A stretch of 22,465 nucleotides of DNA from an uncultured Christensenellaceae bacterium (GCA_934373295.1 CAKROK010000032.1:1-22465), one strand, 5' to 3'; shown: positions 7,488-15,434, counted from the stretch's first letter. Program-made: numbers and translations. Notes: generated by a model not told the origin, from the letters alone.

Positions 7488-8309
7488 ATGGAACGCAAGG
7501 AACAGGACAAAAAGCAGGGCAAAAAGGACAACATCTTGAGGTTGGAGCACGTGCCGATAGGGTCGGTGAGGACAAGCCCGTATCAACCGAGGAGGTTCTT
7601 CTCACAGGACGCGATAAAGGAGCTTGCGGGATCGATAGCGAGCTTAGGACTTTTGCAGCCCATAACGGTGCGCGAAGTGGCACAGGGCTATGAATTGATT
7701 GCGGGTGAAAGGAGATTGAGGGCGTGTAAGCTGCTCGGATGGAACACTATTCCTGCAGTAATAGAGAACAAGGTGAACAGGGACTGCGCCTTGCTCACCA
7801 TGATAGAGAACCTCCAGCGCGAAAATCTGCACTTTTTTGAAGAAGCAGAGGGATATTTGAATCTCATTCGAGTACATAACTTCACGCAGGAAGAACTCGC
7901 CCGCAGGCTTTCAAAGAACCAGTCGACCATCGCGAATAAGCTGCGTTTACTTAGATTATCAAAGAACGTCAAGCTGGCGGTCTTGAAATACGGGCTCACC
8001 GAAAGACATGCGAGAAGCATATTGCGCCTGCACGATGAGGACACTCAGCTAAGGCTCATCGAGAAGATAAGGACGGAGGGCTTGAGCGTAAAGCAGACGG
8101 AGGAGATGGTCGAGAAGGAGCTTGAAAAGCTGTACGGCGAGGAGAAGGAACAAAAGACGACGTTTAAGATAAACTATCGATTATATTACAATTCAGTTAA
8201 GAAGCTCGTCAGCCGATTCAGGGGATTCGGTGAAGAGGTCAAAAGTACGTATGAGGATAAGGGGGATAGTGTGGATATCGTTATCAGCTTTAAGAAGAAG
8301 GAGAGGTAA
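7488..8309 (+). CDS. noc: ParB/Spo0J-family DNA-binding protein, Noc-like
   Basis: ParB-family proteins are CTP-dependent DNA clamps. The Noc branch binds dispersed chromosomal sites and keeps division septa away from the nucleoid. The order is right: a ParB N-terminal domain with SPYQPRRFF (30-38), GERRLRA (73-79) and ENLQREN (107-113), then a helix-turn-helix with SKNQSTIANKLRLLRL (142-157) and LTERHAR (170-176), a family signature, then a C-terminal dimerisation region. At 273 residues it is close to typical Noc length. GAGGGGG lies about ten bases before the ATG. The N-terminus is short and highly charged, without the amphipathic membrane-binding helix seen in Bacillus Noc. Its usual neighbours (rsmG, parA, parB) are absent from the window, so Noc versus another ParB paralogue is inferred from sequence motifs alone. 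Confidence 0.85.
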   Translation: MERKEQDKKQGKKDNILRLEHVPIGSVRTSPYQPRRFFSQDAIKELAGSIASLGLLQPITVREVAQGYELIAGERRLRACKLLGWNTIPAVIENKVNRDCALLTMIENLQRENLHFFEEAEGYLNLIRVHNFTQEELARRLSKNQSTIANKLRLLRLSKNVKLAVLKYGLTERHARSILRLHDEDTQLRLIEKIRTEGLSVKQTEEMVEKELEKLYGEEKEQKTTFKINYRLYYNSVKKLVSRFRGFGEEVKSTYEDKGDSVDIVISFKKKER

Positions 8310-8317
8310 TGATGAGG

Positions 8318-8379
8318 CGCGGCGCAGCTTTTAAACGCGAAACGTCTTCCGCCGTTTTGTGCCGGAAAGCTGCGCCGCG
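8318..8379. repeat. Long hairpin just after the noc-like gene
   Basis: CGCGGCGCAGCTTT (8318-8331) pairs perfectly with AAAGCTGCGCCGCG (8366-8379). Within the loop, AAACG (8333-8337) can pair with CGTTT (8353-8357), extending the structure. There is no T-run, so it is not a standard terminator. A smaller perfect hairpin, GCTTTGC-GTGA-GCAAAGC, follows at 8395-8412. Possible roles are mRNA stabilisation or a mobile palindromic repeat. Confidence 0.7.
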
Positions 8380-8558
8380 TGTGCGTATGATGGAGCTTTG
8401 CGTGAGCAAAGCAACCTATGACTTCAATTTACGTATCTATTCACGCCGTCATTTCTCTCTTCCGCATTTTCCCCAAAACCCGATTAGACCGCACAAAATC
8501 CGTTGATATAGTAAGTAAAGTCGGTTTTATGAAATATGAGATATATGGGAGTACGGGC

Positions 8559-9455
8559 ATGAAAATTGACGAGATAATCGCGGGAATGGAGAAAACTCGG
8601 GAGCTGTCGGCGCAGCTTTGCGAGCTTAGGCAAAAGCGCAGTGAGATGATAAAGAGAACGAGCGAGCTCAAGGCGCAGTATGAAGCGGCGGCGGAACGCA
8701 CCAAAAAGCTCAAAAGGTCGCTGTTTAAGAAAAAAGATGCGGATGCCGCGAAGATGCAGGAGCTTGCGCTGCTCGGGCGATATAACGAACAAAAATATGC
8801 CGAAAGGCAGGTTTGGGATAAAATCGACCTCGTCAGCGCACAGTTTCGCGAATATAAGGACGCGACATATGAAAACCTGCTGAAAAGGACGGACGAGGTG
8901 TTGTCCGTGCTTAAAAAAAGGGGAATGATCGATGCGGCGCGCCTTATGAAGCAAAAGCAGGCTCTACTCGATACCGAGCGCACGACGCGTCGCTGCACGG
9001 GATACATGTCGTTCATTCTTGACGAGCTGCACGAGGCTCTTGCGATTTATGACAAGGACGACATTGAGCCTGCGGTAATAGATGTCCGTGCGGACAGAAA
9101 TAAGGCTTATTATAATAACCGGTCTGTGTATGTGAAAATTATCGAGCGCATAAACGGCATAATTTCCGTTTATACGCGAAAATACAATTTGATGGTAGAT
9201 GAATTATCCGGCATTGAGGAATTTATACCCGATTCATGCGGATTATTGCGTGGATTATCGCGAAAAGACGAGCTTTTTCAAATGTCTGCCTTTCGATACT
9301 ATGACCCTGAGCTGTTCCATATACTGGTCACTCGGGAATATGACGATATGAGCGCGATTTTCCGCGAGCTTAAGCAGTTCAAAGACTATTTATACGAACA
9401 AATCGTAGAATTGTGCCGTCGAGCCGGCGCGCTTGAGAGGGAATTGGGGGTTTAA
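8559..9455 (+). CDS. Coiled-coil-rich protein of unknown function
   Basis: I do not recognise this family. The product is about 298 residues, cytoplasmic, with no signal peptide or membrane segment. The N-terminal third is strongly charged with heptad-like spacing (for example KTRELSAQLCELRQKRSEM and ERTKKLKRSLFKKKD), suggesting a coiled coil. The rest is mixed helical, with further charged helices toward the C-terminus (IFRELKQFKDYLYEQIVEL). The frame is open from 8418, but the ATG at 8559 is preferred because GGGAG lies seven bases upstream; the ATGs at 8418 and 8529 have no convincing site. Codon use resembles the neighbouring genes, which supports a real gene. It lies 249 bases after the noc-like gene on the same strand. 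A DNA-organising or cell-cycle role would be speculation. Confidence 0.75.
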   Translation: MKIDEIIAGMEKTRELSAQLCELRQKRSEMIKRTSELKAQYEAAAERTKKLKRSLFKKKDADAAKMQELALLGRYNEQKYAERQVWDKIDLVSAQFREYKDATYENLLKRTDEVLSVLKKRGMIDAARLMKQKQALLDTERTTRRCTGYMSFILDELHEALAIYDKDDIEPAVIDVRADRNKAYYNNRSVYVKIIERINGIISVYTRKYNLMVDELSGIEEFIPDSCGLLRGLSRKDELFQMSAFRYYDPELFHILVTREYDDMSAIFRELKQFKDYLYEQIVELCRRAGALERELGV

Positions 9456-10040
9456 CGGATTATAGAAAGAGTTTTTCGCCGGCTTTTACATACGGTCTGT
9501 AAAACTGCCGCGAAGAGCAGTTTTAAGACCATCACGAGTTGCACAAAAGAAAAGCCAATATGAAATTTATCGCAGTTATGCCAACATATCTGCAATCGAG
9601 AGGGAATCACAAACTTGACTATTTACTCTAAGTAGCGTATGCGGTCTTAAAATCGCTTGCGATTTTAAGACCGTCACCGTTGAGAAACAAAGCATAGTCA
9701 AAAACTAAGTTAAGCACTTATGTAGGAATTTCAGCCTGAACAGATTAGCGGAGAAGGATGAGGAGGTCGCAGACCTCCTTATGGGAAAGTTAAGAAAACC
9801 ACGGTTTTCAGAAAAAAATTGCAGAGTGATGTGTTTAATCTGAATAATGTCATATGCATAAACTGTTGATTTGCACATTGTTTTGGAGCCTTGCACAGTA
9901 GAGCAATCTAATTATTCAATTTGCTTGTGTAGTTACTCTTTTAAAACAAAGCGCACGAGCAAGCTGCATAAAAGGAAAGTCGATTGACAGCTTTCATCCC
10001 GCTATGCCAACAATTCAAAAAGGACATTTATTGCATAAAA
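9456..10040. other. Non-coding region rich in hairpins and degenerate repeats
   Basis: Between the coiled-coil gene and the rpe terminator lie about 585 bases with no credible gene. Four hairpins are visible at 9494-9530, 9642-9673, 9761-9779 and 9794-9809. The first two share GGTCT..AAAA / TTTTAAGACC arms with different, self-complementary tips. A loose direct repeat (CACGAG...GCAnAAAAGrAAAGyC...TATGCCAACA) occurs at 9533-9586 and 9954-10012. A possible -35/-10 pair TTGACT-17-TATGCG (9616-9644) is weak. The region may be a decayed mobile element or a structured RNA. Confidence 0.55.
9642..9673. repeat. Perfect 15-bp hairpin, GGTCTTAAAA family
   Basis: CGGTCTTAAAATCGC (9642-9656) and GCGATTTTAAGACCG (9659-9673) are exact inverted copies separated by two bases. 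A sister hairpin at 9494-9530 keeps the outer GGTCT/AGACC and AAAA/TTTT pairs and replaces the tip with ACTGC/GCAGT. Both are followed by a similar TCAC-containing stretch. Confidence 0.75.
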
Positions 10041-10071
10041 AAACACGGATCGAAAGCAGTCGACCGTGTTT
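10037..10071 (-). terminator. Terminator of the priA-rpe operon
   Basis: On the minus strand AAACACGG (10071-10064) and CCGTGTTT (10048-10041) form a stem, followed by a run of seven T (10043-10037). It lies just after the rpe stop codon. On the plus strand the hairpin has a weaker T-run and might also stop rightward transcripts. Confidence 0.85.
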
Positions 10072-10078
10072 TGATTTG

Positions 10079-10747
10079 TCAATTTTCGCTTGCGCCGCGC
10101 ATCAGCTCGACGGCATAGGCGGGCCGCTCCGCCTTAAACAATGCGCTGCCCGCGACGAGTACGTTCGCGCCCGCGTTTATGAGAAGGCGCGAGTTTGAGG
10201 GCGATACGCCGCCGTCCACCTCTATGTCGATGTCGAGCGAGCGCTCGCGCGCCATCTGCCTTAGCTTTTCCACCTTTGCGAGGGTGTATGGGATGAACGC
10301 CTGTCCGCCAAAGCCGGGGTTTACGCTCATTATGAGCACCATGTCCACGTAATCCAGCACGCACTCCACCGCGCTTATAGGTGTCGCGGGGTTTATCGCC
10401 ACGCCTGCCTTTGCGCCCGTCGCCGTTATCTGAGAGATAACGCGGTTTAGGTGCTTTGTCGCCTCGGCGTGTACGGTTATAATGTCCGCGCCCGCCTCCG
10501 CGAACTGCTCGATAAACCTCTCCGGGCTCTCTATCATGAGGTGGACGTCCATGGGTAGTGCGCTGCGCTTTTTAAGCGCCTTTATCATGGGCTGCCCGAA
10601 GGTGATGTTGGGGACGAACATGCCGTCCATGACGTCGCAGTGGATGAGATCCGCGCCCCATTCGCTGCATTTCTCCACCGCCGTACCCAGCGAGGCGAAA
10701 TCGCCCGATAAAATAGAGGGCGCGATGAGTATTTTTTTATCAGTCAT
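10079..10747 (-). CDS. rpe: Ribulose-phosphate 3-epimerase
   Basis: This TIM-barrel enzyme interconverts ribulose 5-phosphate and xylulose 5-phosphate in the pentose phosphate pathway. Metal and catalytic positions are visible: HCDVMDG with H36 and D38, DVHLM with H69, and EVDGG with D178. The phosphate loop VNPGFGGQ starts at about 142. At 222 residues it has the family length. The ATG overlaps the end of rsgA by eight bases, and AAAGGAAA lies upstream. It is the last gene of the operon; a strong terminator follows within ten bases of the stop. Linkage of rpe to rsgA and the PrkC-type kinase is common in Bacillota. Confidence 0.97.
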   Translation of the reverse strand: MTDKKILIAPSILSGDFASLGTAVEKCSEWGADLIHCDVMDGMFVPNITFGQPMIKALKKRSALPMDVHLMIESPERFIEQFAEAGADIITVHAEATKHLNRVISQITATGAKAGVAINPATPISAVECVLDYVDMVLIMSVNPGFGGQAFIPYTLAKVEKLRQMARERSLDIDIEVDGGVSPSNSRLLINAGANVLVAGSALFKAERPAYAVELMRGASEN

Positions 10748-11612
10748 ACATGTTTTCCTTTCTTTCTTTTAACTTATATAATATCGTCTTGTAGCGTTCA
10801 TATCGTTCGGGGGATATCTCATTGCGCTCTAACTGTGCCTTTACGGCGCAATCGGGCTCCTTGTCGTGCATACACTGCGTGAAGCGGCAGGACTGCGCGT
10901 CAAATTCCGCATAATAGTCGGATAATTGCTCGGGCTCGATGTCCATGCATTCGAGTATGCTGAAGCCGGGCGTGTCTATCACGGTCGCGCCTATTTCAGG
11001 CAGGCTTATCAGCTCGGTCTGACGGGTAGTGTGCCGTCCTCTGTCCGTCTTTTTGGATAACCCGCCCGTGCTGCGCTGCAATTCGGGGCAAAGCGCGTTC
11101 ACTATGGAGGACTTCCCCACGGCGGACTGCCCCGCAAGGCATACGCACTTACCTCGCAAAAGCTCCTTCAGCCCGTCTATGCCGCGCCCGTCCTTTGCGC
11201 TTATGGCGATAACGCCCGCGCCGCTCTTTTCATATTGCCGCATTATATCAGACGGGTCGCCCGTGTCACACTTATTCACGGCTATCATGCAGGGTATATT
11301 GTTGTATTTTGCGTACATTATCAGCTTGTCCGCGAGCAGCAGGTCGGGCTTGGGCTTTTTCGCGGAGAGGACTATCAAGAGCAGGTCGAGGTTGGCCACG
11401 GCGGGGCGTATTAGCTCGTTTTTGCGCGGGAGGATATCCTCGACATATCCGCCGCTCACGTCCGTGGGCGGGGTTATGCGCGCGATGTCCCCCGGTATGG
11501 GCTTTATGCCGTCTAAGCGGAACTTTCCACGCGCGCGGCATTCATAGACGTCCTCGCCGCATTTCACATAGTAAAAGCCGCCTATTCCTTTGAGTATTCT
11601 TCCGGTTATCAA
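10740..11612 (-). CDS. rsgA: Small-subunit ribosome biogenesis GTPase RsgA
   Basis: RsgA is a circularly permuted GTPase that checks late maturation of the 30S subunit. The permuted motif order is clear: G4 NKCD (113-116), then the P-loop GQSAVGKS (161-168), then DTPG (213-216). An N-terminal OB-fold comes first and a C-terminal zinc site (C242, C247, H249, C255) comes last. The P-loop carries Ala where the family usually has Gly (GQSGVGKS). At 290 residues it is normal in length. The start is TTG, overlapping the kinase stop as TTGA; GGAGG lies seven bases upstream. It overlaps rpe by eight bases. In relatives this protein can be a substrate of the PrkC-type kinase encoded beside it, which fits the gene order. 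Confidence 0.95.
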   Translation of the reverse strand: MITGRILKGIGGFYYVKCGEDVYECRARGKFRLDGIKPIPGDIARITPPTDVSGGYVEDILPRKNELIRPAVANLDLLLIVLSAKKPKPDLLLADKLIMYAKYNNIPCMIAVNKCDTGDPSDIMRQYEKSGAGVIAISAKDGRGIDGLKELLRGKCVCLAGQSAVGKSSIVNALCPELQRSTGGLSKKTDRGRHTTRQTELISLPEIGATVIDTPGFSILECMDIEPEQLSDYYAEFDAQSCRFTQCMHDKEPDCAVKAQLERNEISPERYERYKTILYKLKERKENMYD

Positions 11613-14239
11613 GCGCCTTCCTCCGTCATCGTGTTTATTCTTTCAAGGCTTATGGGCTGCATGCCCAGCTCGTCTCCGTCTATGTAGAAATGCAGCACGC
11701 TTCTTCCCACGTCGTCCATTTCGGGCATGAACACCTTAAAATCGGTGTATTTCAGGTTCATCTGCCTTATTTCATCATAGCTCATCCGCTTATCAATGAG
11801 CGTTTTTAGACATTCCATCCCGTCATACTGCGTCTCTATCGCGACTGTCAGGCGATGCTCGTTGTCGTCCTTTGCCGCGGCGGTCACCGCCCAGGGTAGT
11901 CTGTAGCTCGACTTGTAATTCGCCTCCGCGACCTCATAAATATACAATCTCATGGTCTGCTCTCTGTTCCATCCGTCGCCCGCGTGCGGTGTCTGTCGAT
12001 AGACCGTTCCGTAATCCTCATTAGGCGAGTATATCGCCGTGACGAATATGTTTTTAAACGCATAGTAGTCGTTTAACCCTATGAGCGCGTCTTCGACGTC
12101 CAATCCGTACATCTGCGGGATGACGCCCTGCTCATAGACGAATATCCTGTTGACGTATAAAATGACCTGCGTCTGAGCGTCTATCTGCTCGCCCGATAGG
12201 GGGTATTGTGACGAAATTTCGCCGTTTTCAAGCGCATATGAATTTGTCTGCGAGCATAATATGTTCTCCGCGCTTATGCCCATCTTTAAAAGGGTATCTT
12301 TAGCCTGTTCCTCCGTCATGCCGGTCAAATCGGGCATGGGCGGCATCTCCTCTGTGTATTTACATACCGTGACGATCACCTCGTCGCCGTCCTCGAGGGC
12401 TATTCCCGCCTCCGGGCTTTGCGCTATTACAGTGCCGTCCTCTATCTCTATTCCCTTTTCGTAGTTTATCTTAATATTCAGATTTACTGAATATTCTTTC
12501 AGCATCTTTATCGCGTCCTCCTCCGTCCTGTCCGCGAGGTTGGGCATGAATATAGTGCGCGAGGACTGGACTTGTCCCACAAGGCTTATGAGCCCGAGCG
12601 TGAGCAGGGCTATCGCCGTGAACGTCGCCGCAAGTACGGCGATTATGCGGCGCGATGAATGCTGCCTATCCTGCCTGTGCTCGGAGACCGTCCTGACATA
12701 CGCCCCGCTCGTGTCCGTGAGAGCGCGCGCGACGTCTCTGCCCATGGCGGCGGCGGAGTGATATCTCATCTCCGGCTTTTTTTCTATTGCCTTCAATATT
12801 ATTTTGTTTAAGCTCTCGGGCAGCTCGGGGTTCAGCTCCTTGGGCGGGACGGGCGGCGTATGCAGGTGCATGAGCGCGACGGACAGCTTATCTTCGGAGA
12901 CGAACGGGAGCTTTCCCGTACACATCTCATAGAGCATTATGCCCATGGAATATATGTCTGAAGCGGGGCCGGTCTTGCCTCCCGTCGCCTGCTCGGGGGA
13001 GAAATAGCTCACCGAGCCCACGACCTTCTGATCGTCCTTCTTTTGATTTTCACCCACCTCCTCGGCTATGCCGAAGTCCGTTATATACGGCTCGCCGTCC
13101 GTGCCTATGAGAATGTTATGCGGCTTTAGGTCGCGGTGGATGACCCCGCGGTGGTGCGCATAATTGAGCGCGGAAATCAGCTTTTGGGATATTATGACGC
13201 ATTCCTCCGTAGTGAGGCGGCGGCTGTTCATTATGTCGGCGAGGGTGCATCCCTCGATGTAGTTCATTATAATGTATCTGTTCGAGTTCTTCACGCCGTA
13301 ATCTATCGTGCGCACTATGTTTCTGTGCGTAAGGCGGGAGGTCGTCTCGCCCTCGCGTAAAAAGCCCTCGACTATCTGATGATTTGATGAAAATTCCTTT
13401 TTGAGTATCTTTACGGCGACGTTTGTCTTTTCCTTGCGGTCATATGCGCGGTATACGCGGGACATCCCGCCCTCCGCAGTAAGCTCAAGCACCTTGAAGC
13501 GGTTCTTTATGACCATGCCTATTATGTCGTCGTTTATCGCCACGATTATCGAGATATTGTCCCGTCCGCCGTGCTCAAGCGCCATGTCGAGCAGCGTTTT
13601 GCTCTTTTGCTCGGCGGTCTTTTCGCTCGAAAGGACGCGCTTTATCTCATCCTCCGAGACTTCCTCATAAAGCCCGTCCGAGCATATGAGCAGAGTGTCG
13701 CCCGTGCTCCAGCTTATTTTAAACTCGTCCGGCTCGACCTCCTCCATGCCCAGCGCGCGCGTTATTATGTTTCGATAGGGGTGCGTCGCGGCCTCCTCCG
13801 GGGTCATGAAGCCCTTATCGACGAGGTATTGGACGTATTTGTGGTCCTTTGTGACGCGCTTTAATTCGCCGTCACTCAAGAGATATATGCGTGAGTCGCC
13901 CGCGTTCACGGCGCATATGCCATCCTCCCTTATGACAGCGGCGGCGATGGTCGTGCCCATGTTCTTCATGCTCTCGCTCGCCTGCGCCGCCTTGAAGATG
14001 CTCTTTCCCGCGTTTATCGCGGCGCGCTTTAAATCATCCGTATTCGCCTTATTGAGCCTGTTTTCCAGCTCCTTTGAGATCATGTCGACCGCGCTTTCAC
14101 TTGCCGTCTTTCCGCCGGAGTGTCCGCCCATGCCGTCTGCGACCATCGCAAGCAGAGGAGCCGCGCTCCCCGATACGTATACGCTGTCTTCATTTTCCAG
14201 GCGCACGTTGCCGACGTGCGTAAGCGAACAAACATCCAT
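11609..14239 (-). CDS. Fused PP2C phosphatase - PASTA Ser/Thr kinase (Stp-PrkC)
   Basis: One 876-codon frame combines two proteins that are normally separate neighbours. Residues 1-236 are a PP2C phosphatase with ENED (15-18), DGMGGH (35-40), SDG (187-189) and GGRDNIS (224-230), the usual metal-site motifs. A linker of about ten residues leads to a Hanks-type kinase (about 246-505) with Lys277, HRDLKPHN (368-375), DFG (388-390) and SPE (414-416). One membrane helix (about 532-556) follows, then three PASTA-like repeats (562-628, 632-698, 703-770) and an extracytoplasmic C-terminal domain. PASTA kinases sense muropeptides or lipid II and control growth and envelope synthesis; the phosphatase reverses their phosphorylation. 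The glycine-rich loop reads TAEGGMSRVY, lacking the first Gly of IGxGGM. ATG has GGAGGT five bases upstream. The frame overlaps rsgA as TTGA. Confidence 0.92.
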   Translation of the reverse strand: MDVCSLTHVGNVRLENEDSVYVSGSAAPLLAMVADGMGGHSGGKTASESAVDMISKELENRLNKANTDDLKRAAINAGKSIFKAAQASESMKNMGTTIAAAVIREDGICAVNAGDSRIYLLSDGELKRVTKDHKYVQYLVDKGFMTPEEAATHPYRNIITRALGMEEVEPDEFKISWSTGDTLLICSDGLYEEVSEDEIKRVLSSEKTAEQKSKTLLDMALEHGGRDNISIIVAINDDIIGMVIKNRFKVLELTAEGGMSRVYRAYDRKEKTNVAVKILKKEFSSNHQIVEGFLREGETTSRLTHRNIVRTIDYGVKNSNRYIIMNYIEGCTLADIMNSRRLTTEECVIISQKLISALNYAHHRGVIHRDLKPHNILIGTDGEPYITDFGIAEEVGENQKKDDQKVVGSVSYFSPEQATGGKTGPASDIYSMGIMLYEMCTGKLPFVSEDKLSVALMHLHTPPVPPKELNPELPESLNKIILKAIEKKPEMRYHSAAAMGRDVARALTDTSGAYVRTVSEHRQDRQHSSRRIIAVLAATFTAIALLTLGLISLVGQVQSSRTIFMPNLADRTEEDAIKMLKEYSVNLNIKINYEKGIEIEDGTVIAQSPEAGIALEDGDEVIVTVCKYTEEMPPMPDLTGMTEEQAKDTLLKMGISAENILCSQTNSYALENGEISSQYPLSGEQIDAQTQVILYVNRIFVYEQGVIPQMYGLDVEDALIGLNDYYAFKNIFVTAIYSPNEDYGTVYRQTPHAGDGWNREQTMRLYIYEVAEANYKSSYRLPWAVTAAAKDDNEHRLTVAIETQYDGMECLKTLIDKRMSYDEIRQMNLKYTDFKVFMPEMDDVGRSVLHFYIDGDELGMQPISLERINTMTEEGA

Positions 14240-14272
14240 AAGCTACCTCCTTATATTCATTGATTTTGCTCA

Positions 14273-14394
14273 GGCTCCATAAAAGGCCTACCTTTCCGCC
14301 CTTTTTCTGCGACAGCCATTGTCGGCGTACTAATATGTACAGCCTCCTGCGGGTTGCTTGAAAAATGACGAAAAATCAAGCCTTTTATGAAGCC
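14273..14394. repeat. 120-bp structured intergenic repeat, copy 2
   Basis: GGCTCCATAAAAGGCCT at one end matches, inverted, GGCTTCATAAAAGGCTT at the other. Internal blocks shared with 1946-2065 are CCTTTCCGCCCTTTTTC, a GTAC...GTAC hairpin and GAAAAATGACGAAAAATCAAGCC. It fills most of the 160-base gap between rlmN and the phosphatase-kinase gene, the only large gap in the operon, and could act on the mRNA there. Confidence 0.75.
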
Positions 14395-14399
14395 GATAG

Positions 14400-15434
14400 T
14401 TAACTTTTCTCCCTCATCCTCTTCGCACGGAGCTGGCCGCACGCGCCGTCGATATCCCGCCCGAGCGAGCGGCGAACCGTCGCGGAAAGCCCCAGTTCAT
14501 TAAGCTCGTTCATGAACGAATAGACCCGCCCCTTTGCGGGTGCGCTGAAGGGCGCCTCCTCGACCTCGTTATATGGTATGAGATTTATGTGGCAGTTCAT
14601 GCCCGAAAGCAGCCTTTTTAACTGTTTTGCGTCCTCGTGCGTGTCGTTTAACCCGCCTATCAAGAGATATTCGAATATTACGCGCCTGCCCGACTTCTGC
14701 TCATATCGGCGCATTGCGGCTATCGTCTGTTTTAGATCGTATTTTTTCGCTATGGGCATGAGCCGTTCGCGCTTGTCGTCAAACGCCGCGTGCAGCGAAA
14801 GGCAGAGCGTGACGGGGATGCCCTCGGCGGTGAACCTGTCTATCGCGGGGACTATCCCGCATGTCGAAAGCGATATGTTTCGGTATGATATCCCCAAAGA
14901 ATCGGGAGAGTTTATCAGCCGCAGGAAGCTCATCACGCTATCGTAATTGGCGAGCGGCTCGCCCGTCCCCATGAGCACTATGTTAGTTATATTTCGCCCC
15001 TCGCCCAGGTCGGCGTTTATTGCCAATACCTCGGAGAGTATCTCGCCCGCGCTTAAATTCCTCACGAGTCCGCCGCGGCAGGAGGCGCAGAACGCGCAGT
15101 CCATGGCGCAGCCCGCCTGGGTGGATATGCACACCGTGTTGCCGTATTCGTATTTCATGAGCACGCTCTCGATAAGGCTGCCGTCGCCCATCTCGAGCAG
15201 GTATTTTCTCGTCCCGTCGGAGGATATCTGGACCTCGCTTATTTTCGCAAACCCCTCGTCATAGGCTTCTCGCAGACTTTCACGTAGCGGCTTTGCAAGG
15301 TTGCTCATGTCCTCAAAGGGGACGTTTTTTGTAAGCCAGCCGTATATCTGCTTTGCGCGAAACGCGGGCTGCCCCATATCCTTTAAAAGCGCCGTCAGCT
15401 CATCGGGGCTATAGTCTAATAGCTTCTCTTTCAT
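14400..15434 (-). CDS. rlmN: Dual-specificity 23S rRNA / tRNA adenine-C2 methyltransferase RlmN
   Basis: RlmN is a radical-SAM enzyme that methylates A2503 of 23S rRNA and A37 of some tRNAs, helping ribosomal accuracy. The iron-sulfur ligands are in GCAMDCAFC (C109, C113, C116). The methyl-carrying cysteine region near the C-terminus is kept (RRSLGRDIDGACGQL, C332). At 344 residues it has the usual length. The ATG overlaps the rsmB stop as ATGA, so the two are translationally coupled. The 160 bases after it hold a structured repeat before the phosphatase-kinase gene. Confidence 0.97.
   Translation of the reverse strand: MKEKLLDYSPDELTALLKDMGQPAFRAKQIYGWLTKNVPFEDMSNLAKPLRESLREAYDEGFAKISEVQISSDGTRKYLLEMGDGSLIESVLMKYEYGNTVCISTQAGCAMDCAFCASCRGGLVRNLSAGEILSEVLAINADLGEGRNITNIVLMGTGEPLANYDSVMSFLRLINSPDSLGISYRNISLSTCGIVPAIDRFTAEGIPVTLCLSLHAAFDDKRERLMPIAKKYDLKQTIAAMRRYEQKSGRRVIFEYLLIGGLNDTHEDAKQLKRLLSGMNCHINLIPYNEVEEAPFSAPAKGRVYSFMNELNELGLSATVRRSLGRDIDGACGQLRAKRMREKS

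Noticed and set aside
9561..9632. Short plus-strand frame beginning MKFIAVMPTY
   Set aside because: Only 23 codons, weak upstream site, and its start falls inside the degenerate direct repeat, so it is better explained as repeat DNA.
9705..9896. 63-codon minus-strand frame in the repeat island
   Set aside because: No ribosome binding site, no recognisable domain, and it overlaps two perfect hairpins at 9761-9809, so it is probably chance.
10057..10070. GTCGACCGTGTT in the rpe terminator resembling the toxin-locus motif
   Set aside because: The match is short and fully explained by the terminator stem; no toxin frame or matching promoter is nearby.
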